A DNA stretch of 64,000 nt. It comes from Symsagittifera roscoffensis. Lineage: Eukaryota; Xenacoelomorpha; Acoela; Convolutidae. The translations under genes and the position numbers were made by a program. How positions within the stretch are numbered: position 1 is the stretch's first letter; every line of letters begins with the position of its first letter. The DNA is taken from contig NC_087063.1 of NCBI RefSeq assembly GCF_963678635.1, positions 54,639,074-54,703,073 on the forward strand, read 5' to 3'. The notes under the pieces were generated by a model. It had not been told where the DNA came from. It was given only the letters and a program-made list of their open reading frames with translations, and did not search any database. This document shows positions 39,501 through 48,185 of this stretch, in pieces.

Positions 39501-40322
39501 AATCGGGAGTTGGAGCCATCGAACCTGAGGCTTCGCAAGTCAGAATTGGCGGCGGCATGGGCGGACATATCTCATGCACTGAGGGGCTTTTATGGACTAG
39601 CCGACATCCTGATCGTATTAGACGAGGTGCTCTTGCTAGAGATATCGAACTTTGCCAGGCAACTCAAGTTCAGCCCAGTCATCGGGGACGATCACCCGGC
39701 GATAAGCAAATTAACGGCCAGCCTGTGGTTTCGGAGTATGGATGTGAAGATCACAAACTCCACCAGCAAGTCTAGAGGTCCCAGTAACGAGAGAAGAAAT
39801 GTGGCCGAGACGGAAAAGCAATTAGGATCGTTGAAATATCGTTTGACTCAAGAGAATGGCTGGTGGCCATTTTTGACACCAAGGCTGGAGAACGCCACGA
39901 ATAAGACAAGGGAGGAAGCACCACTTCTCGTGAAACAAGTCTGGAGTTTTCTAGAGAAGCAACTGGAGCTGGCCGAAGTAAGAGACATGACGGTGGCTAG
40001 ATTTGTCTCGGCCGCCAATGAAGTGACGATTGGAGGGTTCTGGAGAGAGCACGCCAAAGGCGAATTGAAGACTCGGAGGGATTACGAGATTCTCAAGTTC
40101 TTGAGTCCTTGCTGGGAGAAGGAATTCTTGGCAGGAATATTCGGTACCACTGCGACTATCTTGGAGCCTTCGTGCAGGAGATACTGGGCATGCCCATCAG
40201 CCTGCTCTTGGCCCTGTATCTCGTCTACCCCAGATACTTGTTCAACATGGGCCCAGCATACATGTTTAGTCGGGGAGTGGAGACACTTCGAGTTGATGGG
40301 TACCTGGCACTGGTGCTCTTGA
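36555..40322 (+). CDS. ORF2, N-terminal part: tandem SGNH-hydrolase-like protein (family 2)
   Basis: Starts at ATG 36555, matching the start of the family 1 gene at 54808. A conserved N-terminal region of about 110 residues (LDELYRRL...EAVLMIGY) is followed by a Glu/Arg/Gln coiled coil (about residues 150-245). The first SGNH domain has GDSLVRVL near residue 415, GTNDVSRG near 463 and DGIHFD near 560, so the Ser/Asn/Asp/His set is intact. A second, more diverged SGNH-like domain has AGSDFEGTS near 837, AGMNDHLH near 890 and GDDHPAI near 1045. SGNH enzymes are esterases or lipases; they also occur in ORF1 of CR1-like LINEs and in rotifer terminons. The frame is left near 40140, where the homologous family 1 gene continues uninterrupted, so residues after that point are out of frame. 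No signal peptide or membrane segment is evident. Confidence 0.8.
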   Translation: MADRLWKSVPAALKKPTLDELYRRLRDLDYIQIDERMAVMLNAILQLEDQGECRESATEAVLMIGYTTEGISNQEQTRWLSWNVDGGVRGFDLARNPGLNNNTEYGAGEFPLPTRPTVRSTSQSSSRVPSMSRIQQTTEAYPDLGVLKKELEKTQKERNKANLDRDQAKLDREKVQLERDQAVNERDQALRLLEIQKAEHQQELRVRENAENRDQLRSELDRIEQRQRELDAQKGARPKERVVTSSRPESRMEVDEAPRARARFNLDREAREHMSEGLEVWIPNDATSSLRSLETQPIRPLMDVELPGYTPTSTSSDSQVSGGSSRLRELGERLRQKSRESSARPELPPTWREQPVRSVVILSYKKNTEGRYHRHNRLDWSTEQKARRDCFHDAAWVQYLAPPRVPEGAVHLIVGDSLVRVLTRIRSHWQTGILSFAGAATPQMLATLDMLGMTKVYTVTLMIGTNDVSRGEARKITRLHDKVSCLLEELRIQMDPILLTICTVPYNMMFDQHALEMNEKVRNLNKVIRDIHRKSVLPVRLLDVAERMEKEGFPEDTSSDGIHFDRPRGAEWLNDVFQEHINALEADLLETAQFTLGPPPNPPFLASRALSGRLGPRVDTRDSSRSSQTRLQSATPMESEEVTSSTPPSSAISSVVVAESKRENKSMETARLRYPEKVKELDLESLECRQELAETLGIERVSHEDLNRHHCVDWLKAHEAHFLRAKLMETTDLTGIPTKAIMGPINYRPLKLLGSPGLIAEPPKHRTSIARIRLATPAQLKVVDKLLNPGGTGLPDAAYEGSKLAEDPRYGKPCGSTQLAKTLAVYDRADPAAARVVIVAGSDFEGTSPKLFWPETLIYSLPGAELNQMLTLVVAIKSEMPCEPELLLFAGMNDHLHAMGLLEQLKGDEIPTSRKIWEAIQALFAAMNEVQENVVSRFGSKTKVVFTTSPGYANMPPALQFVYAVLILIAEWNEWRILMAAPNRELEPSNLRLRKSELAAAWADISHALRGFYGLADILIVLDEVLLLEISNFARQLKFSPVIGDDHPAISKLTASLWFRSMDVKITNSTSKSRGPSNERRNVAETEKQLGSLKYRLTQENGWWPFLTPRLENATNKTREEAPLLVKQVWSFLEKQLELAEVRDMTVARFVSAANEVTIGGFWREHAKGELKTRRDYEILKFLSPCWEKEFLAGIFGTTATILEPSCRRYWACPSACSWPCISSTPDTCSTWAQHTCLVGEWRHFELMGTWHWCS

Positions 40323-43102
40323 CCCATGGGGAATTGGTGTCGTTTCATCGATTAATGGAATATGGAGAGCCTCTGTCTATGGGGAGAGTCCACACGAGCA
40401 TTGAAACCAGCTCCTACAAGTGTGCCGCAGGGTTGAAGACGTTGCTAGTGCAATACCTCATGATGCAAAATCGGCACATGACGGGTGAAGATGAGAATCC
40501 AACTTCGAGAGAAGAATGGAAGAAGACGAACAGAGGGATGCCTCTGCTGACGGACCTATGCCTGGCAATGAGGTCGGACCCAATGGGGATAATCCGGGGC
40601 CTAGAGGAGGTGGTGACCTGCATTTATGGTCCAGCAGTGACGTACGCGTTCCCAGACCCCCTGGTGACAACGTATCGTCACTCTGTAACGCACTTGAGCC
40701 TTATCAGTATACTGGATGGGACGGCGTTAAATTGGTGTCAGCAGGAGGTGCTCAGAGGGCGAATGAGCAACACGGTACTCTTTGGAAAGGTGAAAGATGC
40801 CGAGCTAATAGTGTACAACTTCAGGGGGCAAATGCAATGTAGAATGGGAGGCAAGCGAGAGGGTCCCATTGAAATGTATCCCAAATTCTGGAACTTGAAC
40901 CCATTGACGGCGGACGGACGAGAAATCTTGAGAATTCCTGCCTGGAAGGAGTGCTTCGCACTGGTGAAGAGGGAGCTGGAGACCATAATGGAGAAAGAAA
41001 TCCTCCCAGCCACCATGCCTGAGTTCCCAATAGTCAGGAGGATGACCTTAGGAATGAATAGTCCCTTGGTAGTTCCCTCCATAATGGCGAGGATGACGAC
41101 GGAGGAAATGCAGAAGGATTTCACTGATGGCTGGGACCCCCTGTTCATTGGCTACACGGCGGCGGTCTACTTCCATACCAGCGAGATGAAGGTAAATTCG
41201 TGGACGACGCAAGCGAAAAAGAGTAGAGGTTCGCAGCCCCCAGGGTATGAGGTGCGGAAGGTCTTGAGAACTCTAGAGAAGGAGGGACTTGAGAACATGT
41301 TACCCATATGGGATGATGGCAGGATGATCGTGATGGAGGGGCACGTCGCACTGGTGGACGACATGAAATTTGCCACGAGAAAATATAAGGCGCCCTATGG
41401 CTTGGAACAGGTGGAAATAAGACAGGAAGGAACAGAACTAGATGCAGCAGGTCAACTGCATGTAGCACTGACGGAATACAAAAAGCTGGATCCCACGACA
41501 CCATCACCACTGTCCGTGGACACACCTGGAGACAAGAGGAGCGGACCCGTCGAGGACCGATTTAAGAAAATTCTCGAGAGAAGGAGACATGAGTCAGAAG
41601 AGGAGAGTATGGATGAAACTCTCAGTGAAGCCGGTGAAGACATGGAAGTGGGGAGTACGCCTGAACCAGGGCCATCAGGGGAGGAGCTCACCACTCAAGA
41701 GCTGTTGAAAGACTTGAGCGAGGAGAATTGGGCAGATACTGCCACACCACCCCTGATTCCGTCTCCCCGGAAGGATCTGGAATTGCCATTGGCAAGTGAG
41801 ACCTTCAATATGGGGATGATACTCTTGAGCCCGGAGGAAAGGGAAAAGAACACTTTCGAAGGGAACAGGGACATATTCCTGGGATCACTGAAGGACGATG
41901 CTTGGCAGGAGTTCTTGGAAGAATTCAATCAAGAAGTGGGCAGCGAGACGACGCTGGACAAATTCAAGGAGGAACTGTGGGACACAGTCGTAAGATTTGG
42001 AGAACCGCTTCTGATAGGAACGGGCCTGGATGAGAAGGCGAGAAAAGAGCTACTGAGCAAGCTGGTAGAGCTGAGGAATTCACGATCTAAGACTAGAGAA
42101 GAAAAATGTGAGGACAGCTCTACTCGGAGACAAAAAACTGTAGATAAAATGGTTGATAAGGTTGGGACTAGTAATATGATCAAAAGTACTAATATCCTTA
42201 AGACTCGAGCAGGGGGGAGGCAAGAGTTGGAAGGAGTGGATGGAGAGGTCGAATCAGTGATGGTAGCCACAACACCCTCAAGTAGAGATATGAAGACTCG
42301 CAAGAGGAAGAGAGAAGTGGAAGGATTGGGTAGTCCTTCAGTGGATGCTGTTTCGGAAGGAAACTTGAGAGAGACGGCGCCCATGGTTTTGGCTAGATGC
42401 AAGACGGCGGCATACAAGAGCAGCTCGGAGCTCAGAAGACCACTTGAAGTAGAGAGGGAAATAGAGGTTTCCACCAGTTCGACATCGGAGGGAGACTTCA
42501 AGCCTCAGAAGATAAACGTGAAGAGAGGTTCAACGAACGGACAGACATGGGAAGTAGATGTCGGCAAAGAATGGATCTCGAAGGCACACCAGGCCACGGG
42601 CAAGCGAGTGACAAGTGATCCATTGGAAAGGAACAAGACGAGGAACACCTTCCGGACGTGGTGGGTGGCCCTTGAAACATTGAAAGAAATGGAGGACTGC
42701 TGGAAGAAGTTGGACAGTGGAGTAGCTCGCAAGCGACGTAATTGGGCCACCCAGCAAAAGGCCGAGGTTAATAGAATAGAAATGGCAAATCATCTGAAGA
42801 GGTCCTGGCAGAGTTTGTTGAAGGATCATTTTGAAGAAGCAATGAGGACACCCTCATCAGCACCACCATTAATGGCGAATCCCTTCGTTAGAACTGCAGG
42901 ACAATTAATGTGCACCTGGAGTCTGGTGGGGATAGAGTTGGAAACACTGACCTCGTATGACAGACTGAAGTTGGGAAGCAAGAAGCTAGATGTGTATCAG
43001 GCACTGATGCAACACGTAGCCAGGGACAACTCAGGCTTGAGCCTGGACAGAAGAAAGGATGCCACGTGTTTCTTGAGAATGGATAATGTCGATGATGTCT
43101 GA
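40109..43102 (+). CDS. ORF2, C-terminal part (family 2)
   Basis: Continuation of ORF2 in the -1 frame. The alternative start at 40109 is inside the overlap and is not a real start. It aligns with the second half of the family 1 ORF2 (48186-51200), including TGEDE, PLLTDL, RMDP-like and LNWC segments, and ends in the conserved RRKDA(T/L)CF motif. I recognise no known domain. It has a folded-looking, Leu-rich N-terminal half (about 430 residues), a Ser/Glu-rich linker and a basic C-terminal third. The break is a single indel between about 40137 and 40145, or a -1 shift. Its stop overlaps the start of ORF3 (43086-43102). Confidence 0.75.
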   Translation: MLGEGILGRNIRYHCDYLGAFVQEILGMPISLLLALYLVYPRYLFNMGPAYMFSRGVETLRVDGYLALVLLTHGELVSFHRLMEYGEPLSMGRVHTSIETSSYKCAAGLKTLLVQYLMMQNRHMTGEDENPTSREEWKKTNRGMPLLTDLCLAMRSDPMGIIRGLEEVVTCIYGPAVTYAFPDPLVTTYRHSVTHLSLISILDGTALNWCQQEVLRGRMSNTVLFGKVKDAELIVYNFRGQMQCRMGGKREGPIEMYPKFWNLNPLTADGREILRIPAWKECFALVKRELETIMEKEILPATMPEFPIVRRMTLGMNSPLVVPSIMARMTTEEMQKDFTDGWDPLFIGYTAAVYFHTSEMKVNSWTTQAKKSRGSQPPGYEVRKVLRTLEKEGLENMLPIWDDGRMIVMEGHVALVDDMKFATRKYKAPYGLEQVEIRQEGTELDAAGQLHVALTEYKKLDPTTPSPLSVDTPGDKRSGPVEDRFKKILERRRHESEEESMDETLSEAGEDMEVGSTPEPGPSGEELTTQELLKDLSEENWADTATPPLIPSPRKDLELPLASETFNMGMILLSPEEREKNTFEGNRDIFLGSLKDDAWQEFLEEFNQEVGSETTLDKFKEELWDTVVRFGEPLLIGTGLDEKARKELLSKLVELRNSRSKTREEKCEDSSTRRQKTVDKMVDKVGTSNMIKSTNILKTRAGGRQELEGVDGEVESVMVATTPSSRDMKTRKRKREVEGLGSPSVDAVSEGNLRETAPMVLARCKTAAYKSSSELRRPLEVEREIEVSTSSTSEGDFKPQKINVKRGSTNGQTWEVDVGKEWISKAHQATGKRVTSDPLERNKTRNTFRTWWVALETLKEMEDCWKKLDSGVARKRRNWATQQKAEVNRIEMANHLKRSWQSLLKDHFEEAMRTPSSAPPLMANPFVRTAGQLMCTWSLVGIELETLTSYDRLKLGSKKLDVYQALMQHVARDNSGLSLDRRKDATCFLRMDNVDDV

Positions 43103-45419
43103 TAGCACCATCCTGGCATGCCAACAGAGAGCAAGCGCAAACAAAACCATGGAAAAAAGAGTCTCAACGGTCATCTTGAACGTGTATCAGAGCACAGGAA
43201 TAGAAAAGGAAGAGGGTTCCAGACTATCCCTAGAAAACCATAGGAAGCTAGACGAGGTACGGAGGTTTTATAAGAAGAAGTTCGAAGAAGAACATGATGT
43301 TCACCGTAACCTGGCCTCGTCAGAGCAGTACTCGAGAATCAGCGAAAAGGGGGAATACCAATATGTGTCTGGAGTGATGGGAATGGCCTACAACCCCTTC
43401 TTAGACTCGGAAGCTGGAGGCGCCCACAGGAACCATGAGGTAGCGGAGCTACTGAAGTTTTGGACAGAAAGAATAATGGAAATAGACGCGGTGGAAAAAG
43501 AGGGGCCGAGCCTGGGCCTGATTCTTGAGAAAACACCAGAGGTGGTGAGCATACCACGTTCAGACAAGAGAGTTGAAGTGAACATGGGCGATGGAAATGG
43601 CTTGTTAACCACGAACTTGGGAGTGGTATGGAAACTATTAAGACCCTCCTGGTGTCCACATCCCCACGCGAGTCTGATCGAGGAAACCACCGAGCGAGTG
43701 AGGTTAGCACCAACGGAAGATGAAGATCTGGCAAAGTTGAGTGTGCTGCATAAGCTAATTTCACCTCAGATGCAAGAGCCAGGTGAAAAGACTAGTAATC
43801 CCGGGGCAGCAAAGAAATTGGAGCCGGGTAGCTGTCTGGATTCGACGTGTGGAAACGGAGAGCACACCTGCGATGGACGGTCATGCGTTAGAATAATGTC
43901 ATTTCAAAAAGAAGACCTGGTCACTTGGTTCGATGACATAACAGAAAGGGAGAAAAGTGAAGTGCAAATAGTAGCGGAGTGTTACGCGAGAACCACGGTG
44001 AATATAGCGACAGCTCTCGGATTCTTCTCGAGAATGTGCAGTCTGCAGTCACTGGAAAGACTAGAATCTGAACATCATTTAGTGACGGCGTTGAGCGTAG
44101 AATCATGGCCCGGGGTGTTGCAGGTGACTCAAAAACACATCCGGAGCTGGAAGGTTGGTCTCGAGGCGGAAATGGGATTTCCCATGAGCGAAGCTTATGG
44201 CTTGCCATTGAACGCGAAATCGCTGATAGGGTCAATGATGGCCAACTTGTGCGGAAGTCACTACCCACTGCACATGGTGATGGTGGAAGCATCCAGCCAG
44301 AGAGTACTGGTGGACAAGGCCTTCTCAGTGCCCAAGTGCGTGAGGTTGGCTCGGATATCGCATCACTCGCACAAGTTGTTGAGAAAAATCAGAGGGACAG
44401 TACCAAAAGAATTGAGAGATGACTTGAGTGAAATCTGGGGAGAAGAACTTTTGAAGTTGGAGAGAGAGAACACAAGCGATCACGAGAGACAAAACGTGAT
44501 CGGAAAACCTGTGGGAAGTACTCCAAACCTGGAAGATAACGACACGATGCATGAGAAAATGATGGAGCTTGAGCCTCTCTTGGAAGCCTCGGGGGAGCGT
44601 AACCTCAGGAGCATTGAAATCACCCATGGAGAATGCCCATGCCACTGTTTAGCGCAAACGGTGTGGTATCCAGATCACAAGAACCTTTGCCTGGTGTGGG
44701 ATATGGAAGAAATCCGGTCGATCGGACTACCGGATCACCGACAGAAGGTGACGATCTTGGTAGTGAGTACGATGTTGGCTCTGAGATGGATAGAAGAGAA
44801 TATAACGAAATATCGGGAAGCGGGGACGCCAACGGCTGAGTCAATATACGCGATAGACTACAGTAGGAGACTCGAGTTGTTTGAGACTGCGTGCAAGGTA
44901 TTCGCCATACCAACGGAAGTCAGACATGTCTGGAGCCGTTTGAGGTACTTCCCATGGTTTCGGGCGACGCTGACGTCCTGGTTGTACATGACAACGAAAG
45001 ATCACATGAGAAAACATCGAAAGGAGTATCGACAGTTCCAGGCCGAGATTGGGCCGGAAGCTTTCAAGAGACCCCTGTTAACCCATCGTAAGGCAATCAC
45101 GACAGGAGGGAAGAGAGTGGGTAAAATGTCTAGAGACAATACAAAGGCGAGGGAATCGATACTAGAGGAGGACCTGGCGAAGAACGTGAGCTTGAGCCTG
45201 CACAACTCCTTTTGTTTGAACCGGGAATCTAGGGTGAAGGCACTACCCAACCAAGCAAAAAGGTTGCAAGAGCAAAGAGAATGGATGCGATCCTACGAGC
45301 AGCTGAAGGCTTGGGAGGAGATTGTGATTAGCTCCGATGATGAAGAGGAACTGTTGAGACAGTTTGCCGTATCTAGTACTTCAGGGTGCAGTACCTCCAA
45401 GGCGAAGAGTGCGAGATGA
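43086..45419 (+). CDS. ORF3, unknown protein with Cys/His cluster (family 2)
   Basis: 777 residues, intact. Starts at ATG 43086 (ATGs at 43092 and 43095 are alternatives) inside the last codons of ORF2; ATGATGTCTGATAG contains the ORF2 stop. Conserved features shared with the family 1 ORF3: VSGxxGxAYNPF (near residue 95), RPSWCPxP (near 195), a CX4CX4HXCX4C cluster (near 249-267), FSVPKCVRLAR (near 415) and EPLLEASG (near 495). The Cys/His cluster could bind zinc but has spacing unlike the Gag knuckles. No membrane helix or signal peptide is obvious, so an envelope role is not supported. It occupies the env position of retroviruses. Function unknown. Confidence 0.8.
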   Translation: MSMMSDSTILACQQRASANKTMEKRVSTVILNVYQSTGIEKEEGSRLSLENHRKLDEVRRFYKKKFEEEHDVHRNLASSEQYSRISEKGEYQYVSGVMGMAYNPFLDSEAGGAHRNHEVAELLKFWTERIMEIDAVEKEGPSLGLILEKTPEVVSIPRSDKRVEVNMGDGNGLLTTNLGVVWKLLRPSWCPHPHASLIEETTERVRLAPTEDEDLAKLSVLHKLISPQMQEPGEKTSNPGAAKKLEPGSCLDSTCGNGEHTCDGRSCVRIMSFQKEDLVTWFDDITEREKSEVQIVAECYARTTVNIATALGFFSRMCSLQSLERLESEHHLVTALSVESWPGVLQVTQKHIRSWKVGLEAEMGFPMSEAYGLPLNAKSLIGSMMANLCGSHYPLHMVMVEASSQRVLVDKAFSVPKCVRLARISHHSHKLLRKIRGTVPKELRDDLSEIWGEELLKLERENTSDHERQNVIGKPVGSTPNLEDNDTMHEKMMELEPLLEASGERNLRSIEITHGECPCHCLAQTVWYPDHKNLCLVWDMEEIRSIGLPDHRQKVTILVVSTMLALRWIEENITKYREAGTPTAESIYAIDYSRRLELFETACKVFAIPTEVRHVWSRLRYFPWFRATLTSWLYMTTKDHMRKHRKEYRQFQAEIGPEAFKRPLLTHRKAITTGGKRVGKMSRDNTKARESILEEDLAKNVSLSLHNSFCLNRESRVKALPNQAKRLQEQREWMRSYEQLKAWEEIVISSDDEEELLRQFAVSSTSGCSTSKAKSAR

Positions 45420-45848
45420 GCAGATGGCTCGAATGGATCTTGAGTCTTGAGAGGGAAAGGGGGGCTTGAGCGTGGGTCCGGGTGAAACCTGGATTCACGA
45501 AAAAGAAGTTTTAACAAAGCAAATATTGTTATTAATATACTATATTTATTATATAAATCAAAATGCTGCATGACAATTTCCTGATTGAATAGGACAAAAG
45601 AAATTTTAAATGATTGGCTTCGAAAGCAAGAATTCAAGGGTGCAGGTGTGTGCAGATTTTGATTGCTGTTTAGCGATAGTGTGAAAATTTTACATGGCTG
45701 TGAATTTTGGGGTGTAGATAAGCTTAAGTCTGCTGCAAACTTCTGTAAATGACCACTGGCACTGTATCTTGAGTAACACTCGGTTTTCTGGGACTCACTG
45801 GCAGAAGACAGCACGCGATGAGGACATCGATCTCGAGTCCGGGGAGTA
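45420..45848 (+). other. Family 2 3' UTR and purine tract
   Basis: Short non-coding region after ORF3. It ends GAGGACATCGATCTCGAG then TCCGGGGAGTA abutting the right LTR at 45849, matching the family 1 arrangement. Two CTTGAG hexamers sit just after the ORF3 stop. Confidence 0.75.
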
Positions 45849-46754
45849 TGTGCCAGTCGGTCATTTTCGGAAGTTTGACCTTGAGAGAAGCAAAAAACAC
45901 TTGATTTTGGAGTGAAATTTAATTTTTCAAAATTTCGAATGGAACCTGTCATGCACGATTTTCTCGCGATAACTGAAAATCAGAAAAGAGAAGTCAGAAC
46001 GATCGAGTAACAATCGCGGGAAAGTTACTAAATAAAACAGTGGGAAATTGCTATTCGCAATTTCAGTAGCAATAATAATCGAGAGTAGAGCTGTCCCATC
46101 TGAAACAGAGACGAGCGCATTCCCACGAACTGGATTGTTGTGACTGGAGTACTATTATTAACTGGACCAGAGTGAACCTTAGGTGGAAAGGTGGACAGCT
46201 AGAGTGTCCCAATGGTTCACGAGAACTTACAGTCTAGAGTAAAAACTTGTTCTTGTTATTAAAACTGACTAACGTTAAACTCATTTTAGTTACTTTATTA
46301 ATTCTTGAGTTGCTTACCGACTTATTTACTTCCTGGTTCTTGAGCGTGCTACAATGTGAGTACTTAATTTAAATTCCTAGAGTGTGTTTTATAATTGTTA
46401 TGTTGAGGTAAGGCGAGTTTTAGGTTGATCCATCTGAAATGGATCAAAGTTCCACTGTCTAATAAAAAGTAACTTAACGGATTGTTCCAACCCGGTTTTT
46501 AACGGCGTTCATGTATTTTGGGTATCTAGAGACCTAAGTATGGGGACGTTTCTAATTCTAGAGTGGGGGGATATTTTATTAGTAGCCTTTAAGCTGTAAC
46601 GGGTCGTAGTCTCATGTCACAAACGAACCGAACTGGCTCCGACCGTTCTTGAGGTAGAAAAACACAAGAGATGGTGTCCCTGACCCTTGAGCCAGTGGTT
46701 ATAGGGCCTATTTTTCTTAAGCCTCATGTGTGACTGCAGTAGACGAATGTTACA
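45849..46754 (+). repeat. Right LTR, family 2
   Basis: 906 bp, about 99.7% identical to the left LTR, indicating recent insertion. An AATAAA signal lies near 46461. Followed by CTG, which also precedes the left LTR. Confidence 0.92.
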
Positions 46755-48137
46755 CTGTTTCTGTTTTTCGAAGTCACTGAAGTTCCCGCTCACATATCCC
46801 ATGAACTTCTTTCCTAGTATTGACTCCAACTCTTCTTTGGTTCTCTCTGGAATTGCTGAGAACATCTTACATAGTAACTCGTAAGACTTTTCAGACATCC
46901 TCGCTAATCTCACACACTTCGGCACTGAGAAGGCTTGATCCACAATCGTTCTCGTACTCTTTACGTCCACAGCTACGAAATGTACAGGATATCTGCTCTT
47001 GCACATTGGAGCCAACGTTGAGCCCACCAAATATCGTGCTCCTGATGGTCTACAATAAGTATCGCTGTGTCTGATGTTCATCTCTGTTTCGATTGCTTCC
47101 CTCCATTTTCCTATATACTTCTGCTCGGTCTGCAGAACTCCTGGGAATACTTCTACGCTGATGGCTGTGACCATCTCATGTTTCTGTTCTAGATTCAATA
47201 GTGACTCTAAAGAACCAAACATGCTGTAGAATCCTAGTGCTGTCACTAGATTCACATCGGTTCCTCCATGGCAATCTGCTATCAGTTCCGTTTCCGTTCT
47301 TGCTTTCATCACTACATTTCCAAACAATACTGTCAACTGCTTGTGTTGTTTCTCCAGGGTTTTCACACAGTCTAGACTTCCACAAACGTGACCCTCTAGT
47401 CCACAGACTTCCGCCAGACAGCTACCAGGTTTGACCCAGTCTTCTGGTCCCCAGCCAGGCAACTCCACTTTATCTTCTCCGTTGCTCTTAGAGGCTGTCA
47501 TCATCACATTATATATGATGTTGAGGTCACGCAGGTTACAGTCTGCATTCAGTTCCCTCTGTATGTCTTGTGTCGCCCGTAATATTGAGTCAGCGTTGGG
47601 ACTAGGACACCATGATGGTCTCATCAATTCCCACACTGCCATCAAGCTCGTTCTCAGTAATTCATCTGAGAATCCCAACCCAAACTCCACTCTCTTGTCG
47701 GATTTTGGTACTGAAGGTGCAGTCACCTCTTCTTCCAAGACCAGTCCCAATTTGGCCTGTGAATTGTTGACGCTTTTAATCGTTACAATTCTGGACGTCC
47801 AGAATCTTAGTAACACCGCCTGCTCATAATCAAAGAAGCAATCACGTATGTCTTCACTCAGGAAAGGATTGTACGCTATCCCTAAGATCCCAGATACATA
47901 GCTATATGACTTCTTCTTGATCGGTCCACAGTATTCACTGGACTTCGGCAATGCTCCCATAGATTCTTTAGTGAGTCTCAGCTCCTTGTTTGAGAATCTT
48001 CTGATCTCATCTATCTTTTTCATCGGTTCCAATTCTTCAGGTTCTTTCATGTTCACCCTCATCGGTTTACTTTGCTGCATGTCCAGTAGTGCTAGCAAGA
48101 ACATGGCTTTCGTTCGCTCATCGCCTTCCCTCAACAT
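46755..48137 (-). pseudogene. ORF3 N-terminal part (family 1), split by insertion
   Basis: About 461 residues from ATG 48137 to the insertion edge. The frame then runs on into the LTR by chance, to 46617. It holds the conserved VSGILGIAYNPF, RPSWCPSP, the CX4CX4HXCX4C cluster (GSCLAEVCGLEGHVC..., near residue 240) and FSVPKCVRLAR. The frame is open upstream back to the ORF2 stop (TGA at 48186-48188), because ORF2 and ORF3 share one frame here, so the true start could be further upstream or arise from readthrough. Together with 22850-23740 it gives about 757 residues, close to the 777 of family 2. Confidence 0.85.
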
Positions 48138-48185
48138 TTTAACACAAGTGCTTAATGCAGGTACTGAAATCTGCTCTATCAGGAA

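Larger units (their letters stand above)
23741..46754 (+). mobile_element. Family 2 giant Ty3/gypsy LTR retrotransposon, near-complete (23 kb)
   Basis: Bounded by two 906-bp LTRs (TGTGCC...GTTACA) that differ at about three sites. The flanks share a CTG triplet on each side (23738-23740 and 46755-46757). It has a primer-binding site, long leader, gag-pol with macro-like domain, ORF2, ORF3, 3' UTR and purine tract in order. The only visible lesions are one in-frame TAG in pol (32734), one frame change in ORF2 (near 40140), and possibly none in ORF3. It lies inside ORF3 of the - strand family 1 copy, so it is younger than that copy. At 23 kb it belongs to the same size class as plant Ogre and planarian Burro elements. 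Confidence 0.92.

Noticed and set aside
43086-45419. ORF3 as a retroviral envelope protein
   Set aside because: It is in the env position, but no signal peptide, membrane anchor or fusion-peptide-like segment is visible.
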